From positions 29,946 to 93,945 of the forward strand of contig JADGDL010000004.1 of NCBI GenBank assembly GCA_016744875.1: a stretch of DNA of 64,000 nucleotides, written 5' to 3'. This document shows positions 58,668-64,000 of this stretch, in pieces. Made by a program: the position numbers and the translations under genes. This stretch comes from Sulfurovum sp. (GTDB lineage: Bacteria > Campylobacterota > Campylobacteria > Campylobacterales > Sulfurovaceae). The notes beneath the pieces are model-generated. The model was not told the origin of the DNA, did no database searches, and saw only the letters and a list, made by a program, of their open reading frames with translations. The stretch's first letter is position 1; every line of letters starts with the position of its first letter.

Positions 58668-59381
58668 ATGGAAACAACAACAAAAAACATAGTAGATAGT
58701 TTAAATAGGAACTTTAAAGGTATGTCACCCACTGAAATATTGATATATTTTCTGGATGTATACAAGGATAGAATAGGACTTTCAACAAGTTTTGGTGTGG
58801 AAGATCAGGTTTTAACAGATATGGTCTTTAAAATCAATAATAATGCCCATGTTTTTACGCTGGATACGGGACGATTACATCCAGAGACCTATGATGTAAT
58901 GGATGCAACCAATTTAAAATATAACACTAAGGTTGAGGTATATTTTCCAGATACATCCAAGGTGCAGGAACTCTATAAGACACAAGGCGTAAATGGACAT
59001 TATGAAAGTATGGCAAAAAGAAAAAATTGTTGTTTTATAAGAAAGATTGAACCTTTACAAAGAGCACTTAAAGGGTTGGATGTATGGATCACAGGATTAA
59101 GGGCAGGTCAAAGTGTGACCAGAACAGAAATGCCCGTAGTTGAGTATGACGATAACTTTAAAGTTATTAAAGTGAATCCATTGATCGATTGGAGTGAAGA
59201 AGATGTTTGGAACTATATCAAAGAAAATAATGTCCCATATAATAAGTTACATGATCAAGGGTTTCCCAGCATAGGATGTGCACCGTGTACAAGAGCGGTG
59301 AAAGATGGAGAAGATATCAGAAGTGGTAGATGGTGGTGGGAACACCCGGAACATAAAGAATGTGGTTTACACAAAAATTAA
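58668..59381 (+). CDS. cysH: Assimilatory APS reductase (CysH type)
   Basis: 237 residues. The PAPS reductase fold has STSFGVEDQVLTDM, LDTGRLHPETY and ITGLRAGQSVTR. It carries Cys pairs C121-C122 (RKNCCFIRK) and C204/C207 (IGCAPCTRA), the four ligands of the [4Fe-4S] cluster that marks APS reductases, so APS can be reduced directly and no APS kinase is needed. Thioredoxin is the likely electron donor. AGGAG is upstream. Confidence 0.93.
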   Translation: METTTKNIVDSLNRNFKGMSPTEILIYFLDVYKDRIGLSTSFGVEDQVLTDMVFKINNNAHVFTLDTGRLHPETYDVMDATNLKYNTKVEVYFPDTSKVQELYKTQGVNGHYESMAKRKNCCFIRKIEPLQRALKGLDVWITGLRAGQSVTRTEMPVVEYDDNFKVIKVNPLIDWSEEDVWNYIKENNVPYNKLHDQGFPSIGCAPCTRAVKDGEDIRSGRWWWEHPEHKECGLHKN

Positions 59382-59393
59382 AAAAGGAATAAG

Positions 59394-60305
59394 ATGATAA
59401 GTACAGAAAGATTAACACATTTAAAACAACTTGAAGCAGAGTCCATACACATCATGAGAGAAGTTATCGCAGAATTTGATAATCCTGTAATGATGTATTC
59501 AGTAGGTAAAGATTCTGCTGTAATGTTACATCTTGCGTTAAAAGCTTTTGCACCTGCAAAACTTCCTTTTCCACTTTTACATGTGGATACCAAATGGAAG
59601 TTTAAAGAGATGATAGAGTTTAGAGACAAGAGAGCAAAAGAAGAAGGGTTTGAATTATTAGTGCATACTAACCCTGAAGGAATTGAGAAAAATATCGGAC
59701 CATTTACACATGGTTCTGCAGTACATACAGACATTATGAAAACACAGGGCTTAAAGCAAGCACTTAACAAATATAAGTTCGATGCAGTATTTGGTGGAGC
59801 ACGTAGAGATGAAGAAAAATCTCGAGCAAAAGAAAGGATCTACTCTTTCAGAGATAAGAATCATCGATGGGATCCAAAAAACCAAAGACCGGAATTATGG
59901 AACCTTTATAACGCTAGGGTTCATAAAGATGAATCGATTAGGGTTTTCCCTATTTCGAACTGGACAGAATTGGATATCTGGCAGTATATTCACCTTGAAG
60001 GTATTCCTATTGTTCCATTATATTTTGCAGCAAAAAGACCTGTTGTTGAAAAAGATGGTGTAAAGATCATGGTCGATGATGAAAGAATGCCGATCGAAGA
60101 AACAGATGTAGTCAAAGAAGAAATGGTTAGGTTTAGAACGCTTGGGTGTTATCCATTAACAGGAGCAGTTGATTCAACGGCTACAACATTACCTGAGATC
60201 ATTCAAGAGATGTTATTAACAAAAACAAGTGAACGGCAAGGCAGGGTTATTGATAACGACTCAGCAGGTTCAATGGAAAAGAAAAAAATAGAGGGGTACT
60301 TTTAG
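59394..60305 (+). CDS. cysD: Sulfate adenylyltransferase subunit 2
   Basis: 303 residues. The ATP pyrophosphatase (PP-loop) motif is MMYSVGKDSAVMLHLALKAF. LLHVDTKWKFKEM, FGGARRDEEKSRAKERIYS and FPISNWTELDIWQYI follow, all typical of CysD. With CysN it makes APS from sulfate and ATP. It starts 12 bp after cysH, with AAAAAGGAAT upstream, and ends one base before cysN. Confidence 0.97.
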   Translation: MISTERLTHLKQLEAESIHIMREVIAEFDNPVMMYSVGKDSAVMLHLALKAFAPAKLPFPLLHVDTKWKFKEMIEFRDKRAKEEGFELLVHTNPEGIEKNIGPFTHGSAVHTDIMKTQGLKQALNKYKFDAVFGGARRDEEKSRAKERIYSFRDKNHRWDPKNQRPELWNLYNARVHKDESIRVFPISNWTELDIWQYIHLEGIPIVPLYFAAKRPVVEKDGVKIMVDDERMPIEETDVVKEEMVRFRTLGCYPLTGAVDSTATTLPEIIQEMLLTKTSERQGRVIDNDSAGSMEKKKIEGYF

Positions 60306-60306
60306 G

Positions 60307-61716
60307 ATGTCAGTTCAAGAAAATAAAATAGCTAACGATATAGAATCGTATTTAAAAGAACATGAGAATAAACAATTATTAAGATTTATCACTTGTGGCT
60401 CAGTTGATGATGGTAAATCTACTTTAATTGGTAGATTGTTACATGATTCCAAAATGATCTTTGAAGACCAGTTGGCCGCTATAAAAAATGATAGTAAAAA
60501 AACCGGTACAACAGAAGGTGAGTTTGATTTAGCCCTGTTGGTTGATGGACTGCAAAGTGAAAGAGAGCAGGGTATCACAATTGATGTTGCGTATAGATAT
60601 TTCACAACAGACAAAAGAAAATTTATTATTGCAGATACCCCAGGCCATGAGCAATATACAAGAAACATGGCAACAGGAGCTTCAACAGCAGATTTAGCCA
60701 TTATTTTAATTGATGCCAGATATGGTGTACAAACGCAAACCAGACGGCACTCGTTTATTGCAAAATTATTAGGTATTAAACATATCGTAGTTGCAGTAAA
60801 TAAAATGGATCTAGTTGATTTTAGCGAAGAAAAATATAATGAAATTTGTGAAAACTATTTAGAGTTCGCAAAAGAACTAGGGTTAACTGAAGATATTACG
60901 TTAATTCCCTTATCTGCGTTAGATGGAGATAATGTTGTAAATGTAAGTCCTCATTCACCTTGGTATAAAGGCGAAACTTTAATGCATATTCTGGAAACGA
61001 TTGAAATTGATCAAGATAGAGATCTAGCTCACTTTAGATTGCCCGTTCAATATGTAAATAGACCAAACTTAGACTTTAGAGGTTTTTGTGGAACTATTGC
61101 ATCTGGGATCATTGAAGTTGGTGATGCCATTACTGTTTTACCATCAGGTAAAAGCTCAACAGTAAAAGAGATCGTAACATATGATGGAAACTTAGAGTAT
61201 GCATATGCACAACAGGCAATTACGCTTACATTAAATGATGAGATTGATATTTCAAGAGGTGATGTCATTGTAAAAAGTGATGAACAACCAGACCATGCAG
61301 CAAGTTTAGATGTTGATATTGTATGGATGAGTGAAGAGCCATTAACCAAAGGCAAACAATACTTTATTAAAAGAGCATCCACGCAAACTATTGGTTCAAT
61401 TGATAGTTTTTATTATAAAACAGATGTAAATACTTTAGGTCAATCAAGTGCCAATGTATTAAATCTAAATGAAATAGCAAGCGCTAAATTAAATTTGGAA
61501 CAAAATATTGCTTTTGATCCATATGACCATAATAAAGCAATGGGGTCATTCATCATTATAGACAGAATTACAAATAATACTGTAGGTGCAGGAATGATAA
61601 GAAATAAATCTGAAAACCAAGATAAACAAGAATTAAAGCATTCTGATTTTCTAATTGAATTAAATGCATTAATTGGAAAATATTTTCCTCATGGGAAAAT
61701 CAACATGGTAACATAG
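60307..61716 (+). CDS. cysN: Sulfate adenylyltransferase subunit 1 (GTPase)
   Basis: 469 residues, with GTPase motifs GSVDDGKSTLIGRL (G1), DTPGHEQYTRNM (G3) and NKMDL (G4), then EF-Tu-like domains 2 and 3. There is no C-terminal APS kinase (CysC) domain, which agrees with the APS reductase type of CysH. GTP hydrolysis drives APS formation by CysD. It is followed by sir after 9 bp. Confidence 0.97.
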   Translation: MSVQENKIANDIESYLKEHENKQLLRFITCGSVDDGKSTLIGRLLHDSKMIFEDQLAAIKNDSKKTGTTEGEFDLALLVDGLQSEREQGITIDVAYRYFTTDKRKFIIADTPGHEQYTRNMATGASTADLAIILIDARYGVQTQTRRHSFIAKLLGIKHIVVAVNKMDLVDFSEEKYNEICENYLEFAKELGLTEDITLIPLSALDGDNVVNVSPHSPWYKGETLMHILETIEIDQDRDLAHFRLPVQYVNRPNLDFRGFCGTIASGIIEVGDAITVLPSGKSSTVKEIVTYDGNLEYAYAQQAITLTLNDEIDISRGDVIVKSDEQPDHAASLDVDIVWMSEEPLTKGKQYFIKRASTQTIGSIDSFYYKTDVNTLGQSSANVLNLNEIASAKLNLEQNIAFDPYDHNKAMGSFIIIDRITNNTVGAGMIRNKSENQDKQELKHSDFLIELNALIGKYFPHGKINMVT

Positions 61717-61725
61717 GAGTAAGAG

Positions 61726-63309
61726 ATGGCAAGAGAAACAGCAGCACAAAGAATCGAAAGAATAAAAAATGAAAAAGATGGATTGTCTGTATTGGAAGAT
61801 ATTAAAGCCTATGCAAAAGGTGAAAGGGAAATTGATCCTGAGGATATAGATAGATTTAAATGGTATGGTCTCTATACACAAAATAGAGAGTTGCAAGATG
61901 AAGATGATGAGACTTTGTATTTTATGTTAAGGTTGAAAATTGAGCATGGTTCAGTGAATAAAGAACAACTTCAATGTGTTTCAAAAATATCTAAAGAGTT
62001 TGGAAGAAGTACAGCAGACTTCACAACCAGACAAACCATACAGTTACATTTTATCAAAATGACAGACCTACCTGAAATATTTGAGCGACTCAAATCTGTG
62101 GGACTCAGTTCCGTGTATGCTGCGGGAGATGTGCCTAGAAACGTTGCCACTTGTCCTGTTGCAGGTGTAGATCATCATGAAATAGTAGATACAACATCTT
62201 TAGCTGTTGAGATCAATGACTATTTACGTGGGAACAAAACACTTGTCAATTTACCAAGAAAATATAAAATAGGAATATCTGGATGTGCAAAACACTGTAT
62301 GGGACATGAAATACAAGATTTGTCTTTTACAGCTGTAAATATCCAGGGTGAAGTGCTTTTTAATGTAAATGTAGGTGGTGGATTAGGATCAAATAAACAG
62401 ATTTCTAAACATCTTGGATACATAAAAGCTGAACAGGTTATAAAAGTCACACAAGTTGTCTCTGAGACTTATAGGGATGATGGTCTTAGAAAAAGTCGTA
62501 AAAAAGCAAGGTTAGGACATCTACTTGATGAGTGGGGATTAGATAAGTTTAGAGATGTCATTGAAAAGAAATTGGGTTTTTCTTTTATAGTGAAGCCTGT
62601 GCAACAATACACGCCGTATGCAAGAAGAGAACATTTTGGGATACATGCTTCTACACAAGAGGGAAAATCGTATGTAGGTTGTGCTGTTAATGGAGGTCAT
62701 ATAGGTGCTTTAGGATTGTCAAATATAGCCGATGCATTGAAGAAATATGGTGCAACAACCATTAAAATAACCAACACACAAAATTTTGTGGTAAAAGATG
62801 TACCAAATGAGAATACAGAAGCTTTGTCTGAAGCACTGAAAGTTTTTGACATTGAAGTGTATCCTAGTCCATTCAAGGCTAGAACCATATCTTGTACAGG
62901 AATGAGGTTTTGTAAATTTGCCATTTCTGAGACAAAGAATCAAGCTATTGAGTTAGCTTCTTATCTCGAACAAGAGTTTCCAGATTTTGATGAAAATGTC
63001 TCTATATCTCTTAATGGTTGTCCAAATTCCTGTGCACATCCACATGTAGTTGACATTGGACTATTGGGAGCTAAAGTCAAGAATGAAGAAGGAAAATCAG
63101 TGTCTGGATTTGAAATCATTTTAGGTGGAAATCTAGAAGGTGAAGTTTCAAACTTTGGACTTAAAACAGGCATTAAAATTTTACCTGAAAATGTTAATAC
63201 GACGGTCGAAAAAATTATATATCAGTACATTGATAGTGAACAAAATGGATTAAATAGATTTTTAAAAGATAATATAGACAATAAAAATTTTATAGAGTCA
63301 TTACGATAG
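61726..63309 (+). CDS. sir: Ferredoxin-type sulfite/nitrite reductase
   Basis: 527 residues. Two repeats of the siroheme-reductase fold. The cluster ligands are CTGMRFC (near 390-396) and NGCPNSCAH (near 432-437), which hold the [4Fe-4S]-siroheme pair. TTRQTIQLHFI and NVATCPVAG bind siroheme. The family includes nitrite and sulfite reductases. Position at the end of the cys operon makes reduction of sulfite to sulfide the likely role. It completes the pathway sulfate to APS to sulfite to sulfide to cysteine. Confidence 0.9.
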   Translation: MARETAAQRIERIKNEKDGLSVLEDIKAYAKGEREIDPEDIDRFKWYGLYTQNRELQDEDDETLYFMLRLKIEHGSVNKEQLQCVSKISKEFGRSTADFTTRQTIQLHFIKMTDLPEIFERLKSVGLSSVYAAGDVPRNVATCPVAGVDHHEIVDTTSLAVEINDYLRGNKTLVNLPRKYKIGISGCAKHCMGHEIQDLSFTAVNIQGEVLFNVNVGGGLGSNKQISKHLGYIKAEQVIKVTQVVSETYRDDGLRKSRKKARLGHLLDEWGLDKFRDVIEKKLGFSFIVKPVQQYTPYARREHFGIHASTQEGKSYVGCAVNGGHIGALGLSNIADALKKYGATTIKITNTQNFVVKDVPNENTEALSEALKVFDIEVYPSPFKARTISCTGMRFCKFAISETKNQAIELASYLEQEFPDFDENVSISLNGCPNSCAHPHVVDIGLLGAKVKNEEGKSVSGFEIILGGNLEGEVSNFGLKTGIKILPENVNTTVEKIIYQYIDSEQNGLNRFLKDNIDNKNFIESLR

Positions 63310-63329
63310 AAACGGTTCTTTTTGTCATT

Positions 63330-63430
63330 TCCAATAAAAATACTAAAATCCAAGAAAATAAGCTAAAGGTTTTAGAGTCAATGAATAAATGAATAGAAAA
63401 CCTTACAAAGTTATATGTTTTTAAGGTTTT
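63330..63430. repeat. Dispersed intergenic repeat, copy R6
   Basis: It shares with R1 (33592-33690) the ordered blocks AATACTAAAAT, AGGTTTTAGAG and GAAAACCTTA-AAA-TTATAT. The end pairs AAAACCTTA (63397-63405) with TAAGGTTTT (63422-63430). It is located between the convergent sir and small-protein genes and is a likely transcription end. Confidence 0.65.
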
Positions 63431-63436
63431 AATTAC

Positions 63437-63676
63437 TCATTTCCCAAAAAAGTATACAGACTGTAGTTCATTTAGTACCCCTTTGCACTCTTTGCGTCCT
63501 TGCTTTTTCCATTCATTCTCAATAGCTTTGTAAGCTCCTCTTTGCATGTCATTGTCCGCATCGTCATGTAGTTCAAAATACTTATCCATCATCTCCATAG
63601 CTTCTGAACACTTCTTGACATTGCCACTCACTGCCAAACTTGAAGTCAGAATAACCCCTATTAATATATTTTTCAT
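63437..63676 (-). CDS. Small secreted protein, unknown function
   Basis: 79 residues from the ATG at 63676 (AAAAGGAT 5 bp upstream); the longer frame to 63709 has no ribosome site. A signal peptide (MKNILIGVILTSSLAVSG) is followed by a helical, charged domain with two Cys (VKKCSEAMEMMDKYFEL and RKECKGVLNELQSV) that may form a disulfide. I do not recognise the family. Confidence 0.7.
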   Translation of the reverse strand: MKNILIGVILTSSLAVSGNVKKCSEAMEMMDKYFELHDDADNDMQRGAYKAIENEWKKQGRKECKGVLNELQSVYFFGK

Positions 63677-63757
63677 TTTTATCCTTTTTTTGAAATAATA
63701 TTTTATCAAAAAAAGACATGTATATAATAAAAATAGATAAAGAAGATGTGATGAATA

Positions 63758-63792
63758 AAAACCTTATAAAATTATATATTTTATAAGGTTTT
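63758..63792. terminator. Perfect palindrome, copy R7; probable bidirectional terminator
   Basis: AAAACCTTATAAAAT (63758-63772) and ATTTTATAAGGTTTT (63778-63792) are perfect 15-bp inverses with a 5-nt loop, 11 bp after the stop of the minus-strand gene at the right edge. It is the best copy of the R family. The GGTTTTTATT run on the minus strand fits a terminator. Confidence 0.7.
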
Positions 63793-63803
63793 CTATCAAG
63801 TAA

Positions 63804-64000
63804 TTATTGACCTTCTAATACTTCTCTTAAAATCTTTCCATTTGCACCTGAAGGGGGTTTAACATTCATATATGCACTTAATGTTCTAGCTACATCAACA
63901 GTTTCTATCTTACGGTACACATTTTTAGGCTTAATATTTGCACCAGCAAAGATAACAGGTACAAAAGTATCATAATTCCAAAGTGCACCATGCGTACAGG
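63804..64000 (-). CDS. Alkaline-phosphatase/sulfatase-superfamily hydrolase, C-terminal part (5' end outside window)
   Basis: 65 codons are visible, reading in part THGALWNYDTFVPVIFAGAN and IKPKNVYRKIETVDVARTL, then SAYMNVKPPSGANGKIL to the stop. The His of THG, the YDTFVPVIFAG strand and the VDVARTL..Y..V..P helix match the end of PafA-like alkaline phosphatases and type I phosphodiesterases, where this His helps bind zinc. Substrate and start lie outside the window. A palindromic terminator follows. Confidence 0.8.
   Translation of the reverse strand, partial: CTHGALWNYDTFVPVIFAGANIKPKNVYRKIETVDVARTLSAYMNVKPPSGANGKILREVLEGQ

Noticed and set aside
1..64000. Transposases, integrases, phage genes, rRNA or tRNA genes
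   Set aside because: None of the translated frames shows such motifs, and no tRNA or rRNA sequence was recognised in the gaps.

Overview
The window looks like a chromosomal segment of a chemolithotrophic Campylobacterota (Epsilonproteobacteria), most like Sulfurovum/Sulfurimonas relatives. Reasons: AT-rich DNA; -10 boxes of the form GGTATAAT with weak -35 boxes; the group-specific lysC-hobA-holB-folP operon; long FolP; tlyA-ribF; ArsRS-type two-component genes; and a hydABCDE hydrogenase operon. The species call is inference from gene content and was not searched.

Layout. (1) 1-10.9 kb: tail of a NarL-type response regulator, NfeD/SPFH pair, ilvC, polysaccharide deacetylase, SLC13/DASS transporter, dprA, a repeat-rich periplasmic coiled-coil protein, a TlpA-like thioredoxin, a NagZ-like glycosidase and a hybrid kinase. 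(2) 11-18.3 kb: a cell-envelope signalling block (calcium-repeat lipoprotein, TPR/beta-barrel outer-membrane protein, FecR protein, CHASE2 adenylate cyclase) that converges on a gene for a class-II cyclic-nucleotide phosphodiesterase with a GAF domain. (3) 18.4-33.6 kb: housekeeping genes (ruvX, queA, tatBC, hemW, rppH, lysC-hobA-holB-folP-ligA, tlyA, ribF) plus a hybrid kinase whose catalytic residues look lost. (4) 33.7-42.2 kb: ArsRS-like two-component system, a Tat-exported flavoprotein/cytochrome b/ferredoxin operon, secreted proteins, and a TetR-DsrE-peroxiredoxin group. (5) 42.4-56.6 kb: hydrogen metabolism: a 39-residue repeat microprotein, a TetR regulator with a cytoplasmic group-2-type hydrogenase (hupSL), then the membrane-bound uptake hydrogenase hydABCDE, a YeeE/YedE sulfur transporter, hypF and a CDGSH protein. 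(6) 57-63.3 kb: an assimilatory sulfate-reduction operon (DUF4395, cysK, DUF2061, cysH, cysD, cysN, sir). The right edge carries a small secreted protein and the tail of an alkaline-phosphatase-type gene.

How it fits together. Two hydrogenases supply electrons, one to the quinone pool (HydABC) and one probably to cytoplasmic reductants (HupSL). HydD, HydE and HypF mature them. The YeeE transporter and the cys operon supply reduced sulfur. A 14-bp palindrome, TGAATRNNYATTCA, occurs upstream of hydA, of the YeeE transporter and of the cys operon, so one TetR-type regulator may link them. This is inferred from sequence only.

The most noteworthy non-coding signals are: three copies of a 120-130 bp palindromic element placed only around hydE; a 73-75 bp hairpin present twice with compensatory base changes, each copy about 40-45 bp upstream of a minus-strand operon; a dispersed palindrome family built on AAAACCTTATAAAAT; and a nested palindrome after ilvC. 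No tRNA, rRNA, CRISPR array, transposase or phage gene was recognised.
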